From Lachnospiraceae bacterium (GTDB lineage Bacteria; Bacillota; Clostridia; Lachnospirales; Lachnospiraceae), in assembly GCA_009774375.1 (NCBI GenBank), contig VSNO01000004.1:1-64000 (forward strand): a stretch of DNA of 64,000 nucleotides, read 5' to 3'. Below the pieces are notes generated by a model, which saw nothing but the letters and a program-made list of their open reading frames with translations, searched no databases and had not been told where the DNA came from. Positions 43,381 to 52,351 of this stretch are shown here, piece by piece; within the stretch, counting starts at the first letter, position 1; each line of letters starts with the position of its first letter. The position numbers and the translations under genes are program-made.

Positions 43381-43551
43381 ATGGCATACCAGATTTCAGA
43401 TGCATGTGTGTCTTGCGGGGCTTGCGAGTCTCAGTGCCCGGTTGGCGCGATCAGCATGGGTGACGGAAAGTTTGAGATCGACGCGGATAAGTGCATTGAC
43501 TGTGGTTCCTGCGCAGGCGCTTGCCCTACAGGTTCGATCGACCAGGCATGA
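43381..43551 (+). CDS. 2[4Fe-4S] ferredoxin
   Basis: 56 residues with two cluster motifs, CVSCGACESQCP and CIDCGSCAGACP, the classic clostridial ferredoxin. It passes low-potential electrons between enzymes such as pyruvate oxidoreductases, hydrogenase and radical SAM activases. AAAGGAGG lies 11 nt before ATG. It stands alone between pflA and a terminator, and could supply electrons to PflA. Confidence 0.96.
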   Translation: MAYQISDACVSCGACESQCPVGAISMGDGKFEIDADKCIDCGSCAGACPTGSIDQA

Positions 43552-43569
43552 TCTATCATTAACATATCG

Positions 43570-43604
43570 AAAAAGGTGTTGCTGACCGGCAACACCTTTT
43601 TTCG
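43570..43604. terminator. Bidirectional terminator, ferredoxin and MerR-like gene
   Basis: Stem AAAAAGGTGTTGC / GCAACACCTTTTT with T-runs on both strands between two convergent genes. Confidence 0.88.
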
Positions 43605-43620
43605 CATCTTCACATCTTTC

Positions 43621-44556
43621 TCATTTTGCCTCGACTGCCTTTCTGAAAAAGTGAAACTCTTTCTTTGTCTTTGGCTCCTTGTTCTCCTGTGCATTGGGAA
43701 ATTCGATCGTCTTTTCCTTCTGTTTTTCCTTTGCTTTTTCCCTGGCCTTGTTCCTCTCTTTCCGCTTTGAGGTCTTTCCGCTGTACTGCCGCAGCAGCTC
43801 GTCGATCCGTTGATAGTACTCCTCGTTGCGCTGGTCCTCAAGCGCATGCCTGCCTGCCACCCGCTCCTCGTCGCGCTCCTCCATGAGCCGGAACTGATAA
43901 TCCAGCTCCTTGCACAGGTCACCCTTCACATTCTCCGTGATGCGCTCGACCAGCTGATCCGCCATCTCCTGATTGTTGGCGGCCACAGCATCCTTGATCA
44001 GTTTCTGAAACAGATACTGCAGTCTCAGCGTCTGTGCCTGACCTGCCTCTGGCAGGCGGTTGTCCCGGGTGTCAAGAGATCTCATCTCCTTGATCTCGAT
44101 CATGTTTTTCTGGTCTGGCCTGCACTCGCCGGACAGCGTGTCCTTTTTCTCCTCCGCATCGGACACGGCTCCGGCCGTTTCATGCCTTTTTCCAAACCGT
44201 TCATTCCACTTCGCATCCTCCGAATTTTTTACTGCCGCCATTTTTGCCTCCCCGATCTTTGATATTTTTGTCAACTGCTTCTGTGCAAACGGATTGTCTG
44301 CTCTCATATCCTCCTCGCCCCCATCATCACTATGTATCTGGTCTAAGATCGTCTTCACCGCCCTCAGCTGCAATCCCTGATCCTTCAGGTCCTTGATCGC
44401 TATAAATCTGTCGATATCCTCCTGTGTATAGATCCTGTGCCCCTGCTCATTTCGTTTGATAGGCAGCGCCAGCTCCTCCTCCCAGTACCTCAGAACATGT
44501 GATTCCACATGCACTTCTTTTGCAGCCTCATTGATCAAATACTTTTCTTTAACCAC
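43621..44556 (-). CDS. MerR-family HTH protein with charged coiled-coil tail
   Basis: 311 residues. The N-terminal 75 residues are a MerR HTH (YLINEAAKEVHVESHVLRYWEEELALPIKRNEQGHRIYTQEDI). The rest has no effector-binding Cys pattern; it is mostly helix with a Lys/Glu-rich end (KTSKRKERNKAREKAKEKQ). Family members of this shape (RacA/DUF3967-like) can bind DNA and organise it or the membrane. Follows dnaB in the same direction after a terminator, so likely a separate unit with low read-through. Confidence 0.8.
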   Translation of the reverse strand: MVKEKYLINEAAKEVHVESHVLRYWEEELALPIKRNEQGHRIYTQEDIDRFIAIKDLKDQGLQLRAVKTILDQIHSDDGGEEDMRADNPFAQKQLTKISKIGEAKMAAVKNSEDAKWNERFGKRHETAGAVSDAEEKKDTLSGECRPDQKNMIEIKEMRSLDTRDNRLPEAGQAQTLRLQYLFQKLIKDAVAANNQEMADQLVERITENVKGDLCKELDYQFRLMEERDEERVAGRHALEDQRNEEYYQRIDELLRQYSGKTSKRKERNKAREKAKEKQKEKTIEFPNAQENKEPKTKKEFHFFRKAVEAK

Positions 44557-44601
44557 TTGAAATCTCCTTTCCTGTCATTGACATAATAAAATAAATGAAA
44601 A

Positions 44602-44630
44602 AAGAGAACCGGGCCTTACCCTGTTCTCTT
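44602..44630 (-). terminator. Terminator after dnaB
   Basis: On the minus strand AAGAGAAC-AGGG / CCC-GGTTCTCTT hairpin followed by TTTTTC, 16 nt after the dnaB stop. Confidence 0.8.
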
Positions 44631-44645
44631 CTGTAAAAAGTAATA

Positions 44646-45986
44646 TTATTTCGCTAAATTTGCAAACTGTGTATAATCCGGCAGCCACGCCAGATTGATC
44701 GTTCCGATCGCGCCGTTCCTCTGTTTTGCGATGATGATCTCCGCCACATTCTTGAGCTCTGTGTCTTTATTGTAATAATCATCGCGGTAAATGAACATGA
44801 CCACATCCGCGTCCTGCTCGATCGCCCCCGACTCTCTCAGATCGGAGAGCATCGGTCTGTGATCCGGCCTCTGTTCCACAGCGCGCGACAGCTGGGAAAG
44901 CGCTATCACAGGCACGTGCAGCTCACGCGCCAGCGCCTTTAAGGACCTGGAGATCTCCGAGATCTCCTGCTGTCTCGACTCGCTGCCCTTCCCCGAACCT
45001 GTCATCAGCTGCAGGTAATCGATGATGATCATCTGCAGGTCATACTCGAGCTTGAACTTCCTGCACTTGGAGCGGAGCTCACCGATGCCGATGCCTGGCG
45101 TGTCATCGATCAGCAGTCCCGATCTTCCGATCACATCCGCGCTCTCGATCAGGCGCTCCCACTCGTCATCCTTCATATTTCCTGTCCTGATCGCCTGCGA
45201 GTTCACCTTGGATTCGAGCGACAGCAGACGGTTGACCAGCTGCTCCTTTGACATCTCCAGTGAGAAGATCGCCACGGATCTGTTGTCGTGAAATGCCACA
45301 TGCTGAGCGATGTTGAGCACAAACGCCGTTTTTCCCATCGAGGGACGCGCCGCGATCAATATCAGATCGGAGGGCTGCATTCCGGCAGTCTTGTAATCCA
45401 GGTCAAGGAATCCTGTCGCGATCCCTGTCACCGCCCCCTTGTTCTTCGACGCCTCCTCGATCAGATTCATCGCATTCATGACGACCTGTCTGATCGGCAC
45501 AAAATCTCCATTGTTTCGCTTCTGTATAATATCAAAAATACTCTTCTCTGCGGATTCCAATATGGACTCCAGCGAGTCCTTCTGTGTGTAGCAGGTGTTC
45601 GCAATCTCCTCATTCACACGGATCATTTTTCGCAGTACAGCCTTCTCCGCCACAATGTATGCGTAATGCTTTATATTGGCCGAGGTAGGCACTGCAGCCA
45701 TCACATCCCTTATGTACTCGAGGCTGTAGATCTCGGGCGGCACACCCTTTTCCTTAAGCCTGTCCTGCAGTGTCACGAGATCGACCGGCTTTCCCTCGTC
45801 ATTGAGCTCCACCATGGTATCAAAGAGAATGCCGTACTGTCTGCCATAGAAATCCTCTCCGCTGATCTGCTCACTCGCTATGGTGATCGCTTCCTTGTCC
45901 ATCAGCATGGAACCGATCACCGACTGCTCCGCCTCAATGCTGTGAGGCAGGACTCTCTTTAAAACCGCCTCATCCATATCCGGCAT
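44646..45986 (-). CDS. dnaB: Replicative DNA helicase
   Basis: About 446 residues from ATG 45986 (an in-frame TTG lies at 45995). N-terminal DnaB domain (PHSIEAEQSVIGSMLMDKEAI), linker, then the RecA-type motor with Walker A ARPSMGKTAFVL, Walker B MIIIDYLQLM and FSLEMSKEQLVNRLLS. A hexameric helicase that unwinds DNA at the fork (called DnaC in Bacillus). Conserved gdpP-rplI-dnaB order. Confidence 0.97.
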   Translation of the reverse strand: MPDMDEAVLKRVLPHSIEAEQSVIGSMLMDKEAITIASEQISGEDFYGRQYGILFDTMVELNDEGKPVDLVTLQDRLKEKGVPPEIYSLEYIRDVMAAVPTSANIKHYAYIVAEKAVLRKMIRVNEEIANTCYTQKDSLESILESAEKSIFDIIQKRNNGDFVPIRQVVMNAMNLIEEASKNKGAVTGIATGFLDLDYKTAGMQPSDLILIAARPSMGKTAFVLNIAQHVAFHDNRSVAIFSLEMSKEQLVNRLLSLESKVNSQAIRTGNMKDDEWERLIESADVIGRSGLLIDDTPGIGIGELRSKCRKFKLEYDLQMIIIDYLQLMTGSGKGSESRQQEISEISRSLKALARELHVPVIALSQLSRAVEQRPDHRPMLSDLRESGAIEQDADVVMFIYRDDYYNKDTELKNVAEIIIAKQRNGAIGTINLAWLPDYTQFANLAK

Positions 45987-46055
45987 GGTACTCAATATCC
46001 CCTTTCAGACGCCCGGAATGCTGCTGCATGTTCCCGGCGTCTCTTTTGTGCTGTT

Positions 46056-46502
46056 CTATTTTGCCTCCACGTGCACTTTGAGCTTTGCGGTCACTTTGGG
46101 ATGCAGCTTCACTGTCACCTCGTACATCCCGGCCGCCTTGATCGTCTCATCGATCTGTATCTTTTTCTTGTCGATCTCCTTGCCGTACTGGTCTGCCACC
46201 GCCTTAGCGATCTCCTTTGAGGACACGGAACCAAATGTCTTTCCACCCTCTCCGCCCTTGATCTCCATCCGGACTGTCATCTGTCCGATGTCCGCGGCCA
46301 GCGCCTGTGCGGCTTCCAGCTGTTCCTTTGCGATCTTTTCCTCATTCTGTTTCTGAAGCTTCAGCGTATTTTTGTTCGCGTCAGTAGCCTCCACCCCCAG
46401 CTTCCTGGGTATGATAAAATTCCTGGCATAACCCTCCTTGATCTCCACCAGATCTCCCTTTTTTCCTACGGACTTCACATCCTCCAACAATATGATCTTC
46501 AT
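46056..46502 (-). CDS. rplI: Ribosomal protein L9
   Basis: 148 residues: N-terminal rRNA-binding domain starts MKIILLEDVKSVGKKGDLVEIKEGYARNFIIPR, a long connecting helix, and C-terminal domain (GKTFGSVSSKEIAKAV, TVKLHPKVTAKLKVHVEAK). Normal length. 38 nt downstream of gdpP; a palindrome lies between them. Confidence 0.98.
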   Translation of the reverse strand: MKIILLEDVKSVGKKGDLVEIKEGYARNFIIPRKLGVEATDANKNTLKLQKQNEEKIAKEQLEAAQALAADIGQMTVRMEIKGGEGGKTFGSVSSKEIAKAVADQYGKEIDKKKIQIDETIKAAGMYEVTVKLHPKVTAKLKVHVEAK

Positions 46503-46522
46503 AATTCCTTATCCTTTCTGTA

Positions 46523-46540
46523 ATGTGAAAATTTTCACAT
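46523..46540 (-). repeat. 18-bp palindrome between gdpP and rplI
   Basis: ATGTGAAAATTTTCACAT, a perfect palindrome immediately after the gdpP stop and 20 nt before the rplI start. No G/C core or T-run; may act as a weak mRNA hairpin or a protein site for separate rplI expression. Confidence 0.5.
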
Positions 46541-48583
46541 TTATATAGCGCCTTCCTCGAGCATCTGGTTCAGGGTCTCCTTCACGACAAACACCGCACG
46601 CTCCGGCGTGGTGTCCGTCAGCTGCGCCCCTGCGATATTCATGTGCCCGCCGCCGCCGAGGCGCTCCATGATGATCTGCACGTTGACCTCGTCGATCGAT
46701 CTCGCGGATATATAGATCTTGCCGTTGTACTCCGTCACCACAAAGCTCGCCTTGATGCCGTTGATGCCGAGCAGTTCGTTCGCCGCCTGCGCGCCGATCT
46801 CCGTGGGGCTGTCGAGTCCCTCCGACGGACAGATCCCCATCGCATACGCGTTCCTGTAGATCTCCGCGTTCCGCACGGTCTCCGCCTTTGCCTTGTACTC
46901 CCGCGCACCGTCCCGGAACATTTTCCTGACCCGCGTCACATCCGCTCCGCACCTCCGCAGAAACGCCGCCGCCTCAAAGGTCCTGACACCTGTCTTTGCC
47001 GTAAAATTGTTCGTATCGACCATGATCCCGGAATACATGCAGTCCGCCTCGTTGCTGCGCACCTTGACAGTGCCCGCAATATACTGCACGACCTCCGCCA
47101 CCATCTCACAGGTGCTCGACGCGTAGGGCTCCACATAGGAGAGCGTGGCGCTCTCGATCACTTCCGATCCCTGCCTGTGATGATCCAGCACCACGACCGT
47201 CCTGCAGCTTCTGATCAGATCCGGGCACTCTGTGATGCTCGGTTTGTTGACATCCACCACCACAAGGACTGTGCTGCTGTCCGCGATCTCCAGCGCCTCC
47301 GTGCTTCCTATGACAAAATCGTCCTCATAGATATTCCTGTCGCGGAACAGCTCCACAAGCGGCTTCACAGAGGTCGTGATATCGTTGATCACGATGTGCG
47401 GCTTCCTGCCAAGCGCCCTTGCGATGCAGCTGATCCCCACCGCCGCGCCAAACGCGTCCGCATCCGCCAGCCGGTGTCCCATGATCAGGACCTTATCCTT
47501 ACTCGTGATGATCTCCTGCAGGGCATTTGCCTTGACGCGCGCTTTCACGCGCGTATTCTTCTCGATCTGCTGGCTCTTTCCGCCATAATAGACAATCGAA
47601 TCCGGGGATTTCACCACGGCCTGGTCGCCGCCGCGCCCCAGCGCCAGATCGATCGCGGTGCGCGCGAATTCGGCGTTCTGGGCGTATGTCGGCGCATCGA
47701 CGCCCACGCCGATGCTCACAGTCACTGCCATCTCGTTTCCGATGTTGACCGTCTTGACATCCTCCAGAAGTTCAAACCGTGTCTCCTTCAGATTCATCAG
47801 CGCCTTCTTGCGCATAATGACCAGATATTTGTCCTTCTCCGTCTTTCGCGCAATGCCGTCGATCGCCGCGATATACTTGTTGATCTTTCTGTCGATCAGC
47901 GCCATCAGCAGTGATCTCCGGACATCCTCCACACTCTCCAGCGCTTCATCGTAATTGTCAATATAGATCATGCCCACTGCCACACTCTGCTCATCACGGT
48001 CGCGCTGCGCCCGTTTCAGAGCCGTCTCGTCAAACAGATATCCCGCGATCAGAAAGTTCTCGTTTCCGGCGCTCTCGACCACCTCGCTGTTGTCCAGGAC
48101 ATCCTTGATCGAGATCCGTTTCATCCTGAAGACATACTCATGCCCCTCATAGGCGATCTCCATTTCCGTATCCTGCTCAAATTCCAGCTTGTCCTTCGTG
48201 ACCGAAGTAAATACTGTGGCAATCGGCTTGCAGTAACCTTTCTCTTTATGTATCACCCTCTCAAACGCCGCATTCATCCATATGATCCTGCCGTCATCAT
48301 CCATCAGCACATGGGGAAGCTCCAGATCCCACAGCAGTGTCCGCTGAATCTGTCCATACTGAGTCGCAAAATTGATAAATTCATTCATAATGACCGGTCT
48401 GTTTCTATATAATAGAGTAAGCATGGCGACCAGATAGACCAGCAGAAACCCTGATACACAGATACCGGCCTTTATATTCAGAAAATAGATTCCGGCATTT
48501 ACCAATATCAACAATATTCCCAGAATCAGGGTCGTCTGAAGATATGCTTTCAGGTGTCCCTTTAATTTCACTTTTTGCTTCAT
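46541..48583 (-). CDS. gdpP: Cyclic-di-AMP phosphodiesterase, GdpP/YybT type
   Basis: About 680 residues from ATG 48583 (GGGAGG upstream; a longer frame to 48685 lacks a ribosome site). Two N-terminal membrane helices (LILGILLILVNAGIYFLNI, ICVSGFLLVYLVAMLTLLY), a PAS-like domain (DDDGRIIWMNAAFERVI), a degenerate GGDEF domain, then DHH (DADAFGAAVGI, VLDHHRQG) and DHHA1 (GGGGHMNIAGAQL) catalytic domains. Hydrolyses c-di-AMP, so controls potassium/osmolyte balance and wall stress. Confidence 0.95.
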   Translation of the reverse strand: MKQKVKLKGHLKAYLQTTLILGILLILVNAGIYFLNIKAGICVSGFLLVYLVAMLTLLYRNRPVIMNEFINFATQYGQIQRTLLWDLELPHVLMDDDGRIIWMNAAFERVIHKEKGYCKPIATVFTSVTKDKLEFEQDTEMEIAYEGHEYVFRMKRISIKDVLDNSEVVESAGNENFLIAGYLFDETALKRAQRDRDEQSVAVGMIYIDNYDEALESVEDVRRSLLMALIDRKINKYIAAIDGIARKTEKDKYLVIMRKKALMNLKETRFELLEDVKTVNIGNEMAVTVSIGVGVDAPTYAQNAEFARTAIDLALGRGGDQAVVKSPDSIVYYGGKSQQIEKNTRVKARVKANALQEIITSKDKVLIMGHRLADADAFGAAVGISCIARALGRKPHIVINDITTSVKPLVELFRDRNIYEDDFVIGSTEALEIADSSTVLVVVDVNKPSITECPDLIRSCRTVVVLDHHRQGSEVIESATLSYVEPYASSTCEMVAEVVQYIAGTVKVRSNEADCMYSGIMVDTNNFTAKTGVRTFEAAAFLRRCGADVTRVRKMFRDGAREYKAKAETVRNAEIYRNAYAMGICPSEGLDSPTEIGAQAANELLGINGIKASFVVTEYNGKIYISARSIDEVNVQIIMERLGGGGHMNIAGAQLTDTTPERAVFVVKETLNQMLEEGAI

Positions 48584-48770
48584 GTACAATACCTCCCGCA
48601 AATGGCTGCCGTCCATCCCCTGCATGAACTGTAACCACATATGCACCTTGGGATAAAAATATCTGTAAAATAAATCCTTATACACTCGTGTTCATAGATA
48701 GTATATCATTAAATACGAAAAAGTTCCATAGCAGATTTTGTCTGTTCTGGTCGAAAACACAAAAATCCTG

Positions 48771-50018
48771 TTATGCGCCCGCAGCGATCGCAATGATATT
48801 CAGTAAGATCTCCACGATCTTCTCCATATCCTGTATGCAGGCAAACTCATTTCTGCCATGGTGCCCCTCCGACCCCGTACATATATTCGGGCACAGCAGG
48901 CCGTCAAAAGACAGCCTCGCGCCGTCCGTGCCGCCCCGGATCGGTGAGATCTCAGGCTCCACGCCCGCCCGCTTCATGGCCTCCACCGCATGGTCGACAA
49001 TGTGCATCTCCTTCTCGATCATCTCGCGCATATTGCAGTAGGAATCTGTGATCTCTACGCAGAAGGTCCCCTCGCCATATTTTTTGTTTAACTCAGCCGC
49101 TGTTTTTTCAAAGACCGCTTTCCGCTCCTCGAACTTTGCCCTGTCGTGGTCTCTGATGATGTACTCCGCGACAGCCTTTTCCACATTGCCCTTCATATGA
49201 TCCACATGATAAAAACCCTCATACCCTTCCGTGTTCTCCGGGCATTCATCCGGGAGTGCGCACTGAAATTCATACGCGAGCTTAATGGCGTTCTTCATGA
49301 CATTCCTGGCATAGCCCGGGTGTACGCTCTTCCCGGTGACTGTCAGGACCGCGCCCGCCGCGTTAAAGCACTCATAGCTCATATCGCCGAGCATACCGCC
49401 GTCCACCGTGTAGGCATGATCCGCGCCAAAGCCCCTGATATCAAAATATGCCACACCGTTCCCGACCTCCTCGTCGGGCGTGAACCCGATGCAGACCCTG
49501 CCGTGCCGGATCTCCGGGTGTGTCAGCAGATGCTCCGCCATCGCCATGATCTCGGCGACGCCGGCCTTGTCGTCACCGCCGAGCAGCGTATTGCCGTCCG
49601 TCACGATCAGGCTCTTGCCCTTACATTTCGCTAACATCGGAAAATCCGACACAGATGTCACGATGTGCGCATCCTCGTTCAGTACGATATCATTTCCGTC
49701 ATAATCCTCGATCACCCTCGGCTCGACATGCGCACCGCTCACCGCCGGAGCAGTATCCATATGCGCGATAAATCCGACCGACGGTATTTTATCCCCGTCT
49801 GTCCCCCCGACATTGGAAGGGATCACTGCGTAGACATAGCCGTGCTCCTCGTCATACCGCACATCCTCCGCTCCCAGCGATCCAAGCTCCCCGGCAAGCA
49901 TCTTTGCCAGATCCCGCTGTTTGTCCGTCGAGGGAACCCTGTCCGACGACTCCTCCGACGACTGCGTGTCGATCTTCACATACCTCAAAAAATTTTCTAC
50001 TACCTTCGAATATGCCAT
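48771..50018 (-). CDS. pepT: Peptidase T (tripeptide aminopeptidase)
   Basis: About 415 residues from ATG 50018 (GGAG 9 nt upstream). M20B zinc peptidase: FIAHMDTAPAV, GGDDKAGVAE, TPDEEVGNG and PIRGGTDGARLSFDG carry the metal and catalytic residues. Removes the N-terminal residue of tripeptides in the cytosol. Stands alone between gdpP and the ribosomal operon. Confidence 0.96.
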   Translation of the reverse strand: MAYSKVVENFLRYVKIDTQSSEESSDRVPSTDKQRDLAKMLAGELGSLGAEDVRYDEEHGYVYAVIPSNVGGTDGDKIPSVGFIAHMDTAPAVSGAHVEPRVIEDYDGNDIVLNEDAHIVTSVSDFPMLAKCKGKSLIVTDGNTLLGGDDKAGVAEIMAMAEHLLTHPEIRHGRVCIGFTPDEEVGNGVAYFDIRGFGADHAYTVDGGMLGDMSYECFNAAGAVLTVTGKSVHPGYARNVMKNAIKLAYEFQCALPDECPENTEGYEGFYHVDHMKGNVEKAVAEYIIRDHDRAKFEERKAVFEKTAAELNKKYGEGTFCVEITDSYCNMREMIEKEMHIVDHAVEAMKRAGVEPEISPIRGGTDGARLSFDGLLCPNICTGSEGHHGRNEFACIQDMEKIVEILLNIIAIAAGA

Positions 50019-50088
50019 TGCCAATCTCTCCTTTTCCTAATACATTTCCTAGTATACCACGTTTTTCCAAAAAATGAAAATAAAAAAA

Positions 50089-50121
50089 GAACCAATAAAC
50101 CTCTTATCAGTTCATTGGTTC
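50089..50121 (-). terminator. Terminator of rpsF-ssb-rpsR
   Basis: Stem GAACCAAT / ATTGGTTC (50089-50096, 50114-50121) with a 17-nt loop, followed on the minus strand by a run of seven T. Confidence 0.75.
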
Positions 50122-50133
50122 CTCATGATCAGA

Positions 50134-50397
50134 TCAGTCGATCGTGTACGGCATCAATGCCACATGGCGTGCTCTCTTGATCGCCACTGTGAGCGCTCTC
50201 TGATGCTTTGCGCAGTTTCCTGTGATACGTCTGGGAAGGATCTTGCCTCTCTCAGACACATATCTCTTTAACTTCGCCGTATCCTTGTAATCGATCACAT
50301 TGTCCTTGCCGCAAAATACGCAAACTTTCTTTCTTCTACGGATCCCGCCTCTTCTCTTCATCGGAGAATCCGCTTTTTCAGTTTTATTAAAAGCCAT
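50134..50397 (-). CDS. rpsR: Ribosomal protein S18
   Basis: 87 residues with [35 protein letters not shown] and [23 protein letters not shown]. The two-Cys N-terminal CVFC plus later Cys may hold zinc. Last gene of the rpsF-ssb-rpsR operon. Confidence 0.98.
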   Translation of the reverse strand: MAFNKTEKADSPMKRRGGIRRRKKVCVFCGKDNVIDYKDTAKLKRYVSERGKILPRRITGNCAKHQRALTVAIKRARHVALMPYTID

Positions 50398-50444
50398 GAT
50401 AAAGCCCCCTATTCTTTCAAACTCAAAAACGTTAAAAACAGATC

Positions 50445-50927
50445 TTAGTTAAACGGCAGCTCCTCATCGATCCCGTCCGGAATGTTCATGAAGCCGTCGC
50501 CTGCTGCCATCGGCGCTGCCGGCTGGCTGTTTCCGCCTCCGAAGCCGCCTCCGTAATTGTTATTTCCGTAACCGCCGTCGGAGTTGCTGCTGCTGTTCTT
50601 GCTCTCAGCAAATTCCTGGTCGTCAACAATGACTTCCGTGGTATATACCTTCACACCGTCCTTGTTGGTGTAGCTTCCGGTCTGGATCCGACCGGACACG
50701 GCAATCTTGGTTCCTTTGCGGAAATAGCGCTCCGCAAACTCGCCCGCTTTGTTAAAAGCGACACACGGAATGAAATCCGCCGTGTTCTCATCGTTGTTAT
50801 TGCCGCCGCGGGCAAACCGCCTGTCCACGGCAAGCGTGTACCTTGCGATCGCCATCTGGTTCTCACCCTGTGTGTATCTCACCTCGGGATCCCTTGTCAA
50901 ACGTCCCATCAAAATTACTTTATTCAT
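50445..50927 (-). CDS. ssb: Single-stranded DNA-binding protein
   Basis: 160 residues: OB fold ([18 protein letters not shown] to [11 protein letters not shown]), a Gly/Asn-rich flexible linker ([14 protein letters not shown]) and the acidic tip EELPFN that recruits repair and replication proteins. Between rpsF and rpsR as in other Firmicutes. Confidence 0.97.
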   Translation of the reverse strand: MNKVILMGRLTRDPEVRYTQGENQMAIARYTLAVDRRFARGGNNNDENTADFIPCVAFNKAGEFAERYFRKGTKIAVSGRIQTGSYTNKDGVKVYTTEVIVDDQEFAESKNSSSNSDGGYGNNNYGGGFGGGNSQPAAPMAAGDGFMNIPDGIDEELPFN

Positions 50928-50983
50928 ATATTGAAGTCTCCACTGTACGCCCCGTCTCTTTTTCCCCGAAACAGGCGCGCATC

Positions 50984-51274
50984 CTATTTCTCGTCCTGTC
51001 TAACGCACAAATATCTGACAACGTTCTCCATGAGACGGATCCTTGACTCGATCTCTGCCGGAACAGTTGCTTCGCCATCAAACTGAATGAAATAATAGAA
51101 AGCTTCCCTCATCTTGCGCACTTCGTAAGCAAGTCTCTTCTTGCCCCACTCATCCACATTTGTGATCGTGCCACCATGCTTTGTGATCATGTTCTTTACC
51201 TTCTCAACGGTGGCAGCTCTCTCATCGTCCTCAAGCTTTGCGCTGACAACAACGGCTAATTCATACTTGTTCAT
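50984..51274 (-). CDS. rpsF: Ribosomal protein S6
   Basis: 96 residues, NKYELAVVVSAKLEDDERAATVEKVKNMI and GKKRLAYEVRKMREAFYY, normal length. First gene of the operon. In many Firmicutes the S6:S18 pair represses this operon through a leader RNA; the leader here (about 65 nt, 51275-51340) might be one, but I could not fit the known structure. Confidence 0.97.
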   Translation of the reverse strand: MNKYELAVVVSAKLEDDERAATVEKVKNMITKHGGTITNVDEWGKKRLAYEVRKMREAFYYFIQFDGEATVPAEIESRIRLMENVVRYLCVRQDEK

Positions 51275-51344
51275 TTTGTTACCTCCTTCTGGTCTCTGGC
51301 CTCTTCCCGAAGAAGAAGCAAGGATTTATATATCACAATGGTTT

Positions 51345-51373
51345 ATGATACTATATTTTTCCTGAATTTGCAA
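51345..51373 (-). promoter_or_regulatory. rpsF operon promoter
   Basis: On the minus strand TTGCAA (51373-51368), 17 nt, TATCAT (51350-51345), about 70 nt upstream of rpsF. Confidence 0.65.
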
Positions 51374-51379
51374 GCTGTT

Positions 51380-51583
51380 TTACAAATTATTGTCACTATT
51401 TTTTTTCCTTAACCCCTTTGTTCCCTTCTCGACCTGGCGCCGCGGGAGCATGACCTGATGCCCGCAGCCTGCGCATCTGAGGCGGAAATCCGCACCCACG
51501 CGCAGGATCTCCCACTCCGGGCTGCCGCAGGGGTGCGGCTTTTTCAGTCTGACGATATCGCCAACTTCATATTCAAATCCCAT
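51380..51583 (-). CDS. DUF951 zinc-ribbon-like protein
   Basis: About 67 residues from ATG 51583; ATGs at 51616 and 51643 are in frame. The family core is clear: YEVGDIVRLKKPHPCGSPEWEILRVGADFRLRCAGCGHQVMLPRRQVEK, with Cys in HPCG and CAGCGH likely binding zinc. Often found upstream of rpsF in Firmicutes. Function unknown, perhaps RNA or ribosome related. No clear ribosome site, so the start is uncertain. Confidence 0.88.
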   Translation of the reverse strand: MGFEYEVGDIVRLKKPHPCGSPEWEILRVGADFRLRCAGCGHQVMLPRRQVEKGTKGLRKKNSDNNL

Positions 51584-51608
51584 AACCCATCTCGCTTTTC
51601 CGCACTGT

Positions 51609-52337
51609 CTACTCATGCAGATCAATCTGTGCAAATACTTCACCGATGCTCCCTGTGATGACCAGATCCGCCTTGGTGTCGCGCTGTGTCGGCGTCTTGT
51701 TGATCAGCACGAGCCTGTTTCCCTGGTAGTAATCAATGAGTCCCGCCGCAGGATACACCGCAAGCGAGGTGCCGCCGATGATCAGCATATCCGCCTCGCT
51801 GATGACGCGAACCGATTCCTGCAGAATACTCTGGTCAAGCCCTTCCTCATACAATACCACATCCGGCTTGATCCTGCCGCCGCACGAGCACGCCGGCACG
51901 CCGGTGCTGTCCACGATCTCCTCCACCGCGTGAAACGCACCGCACTTTTCACAGTAATTGCGCAGGACGCTGCCGTGAAGCTCGAGCACTTTCCTGCTGC
52001 CCGCCGCCTGATGCAGCCCGTCGATATTCTGTGTCACGACCGCAGTCAGCTTCCCCTGCGCCTCGAGCTTTGCCAGAACTTTGTGCGCGGTGTTTGGCTT
52101 CGCGTCCAGACAGAGCATCTTATCGCGGTAAAACCGGAAAAATTCGTCCGGCCGCTTCATATAAAACGTATGGCTCAGTATCGTCTCCGGCGGATAGTCA
52201 TACTTCTGGTTGTAGAGTCCGTCCACGCTCCGAAAATCAGGGATCCCGCTCTCAGTGGACACACCCGCTCCCCCGAAAAAAACGATCCTGCTGCTCGCGT
52301 CGATCATCTGCTGCAATATTTCGATTTCTTTACTCAT
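51609..52337 (-). CDS. NAD-dependent protein deacylase (sirtuin)
   Basis: About 242 residues from ATG 52337 (GGAG 9 nt upstream). NAD-binding GGAGVSTESGIPDFRS, catalytic TQNIDGLHQAAGSRKVLELHGS with the His, and zinc ligands CEKCGAF and CSCGG. Removes acetyl or other acyl groups from lysines. Starts 15 nt after the lysozyme stop. Confidence 0.95.
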   Translation of the reverse strand: MSKEIEILQQMIDASSRIVFFGGAGVSTESGIPDFRSVDGLYNQKYDYPPETILSHTFYMKRPDEFFRFYRDKMLCLDAKPNTAHKVLAKLEAQGKLTAVVTQNIDGLHQAAGSRKVLELHGSVLRNYCEKCGAFHAVEEIVDSTGVPACSCGGRIKPDVVLYEEGLDQSILQESVRVISEADMLIIGGTSLAVYPAAGLIDYYQGNRLVLINKTPTQRDTKADLVITGSIGEVFAQIDLHE

Positions 52338-52351
52338 TTCCATACACTCCT

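Noticed and set aside
46643..47914. A 423-codon plus-strand frame opposite gdpP
   Set aside because: Antisense shadow: His/Arg/Asp-rich, no motif, no ribosome site, fully inside a well-recognised gene.
51275..51340. S6:S18-binding leader RNA before rpsF
   Set aside because: The leader is the right place, but I could not fold it into the known structure with confidence.
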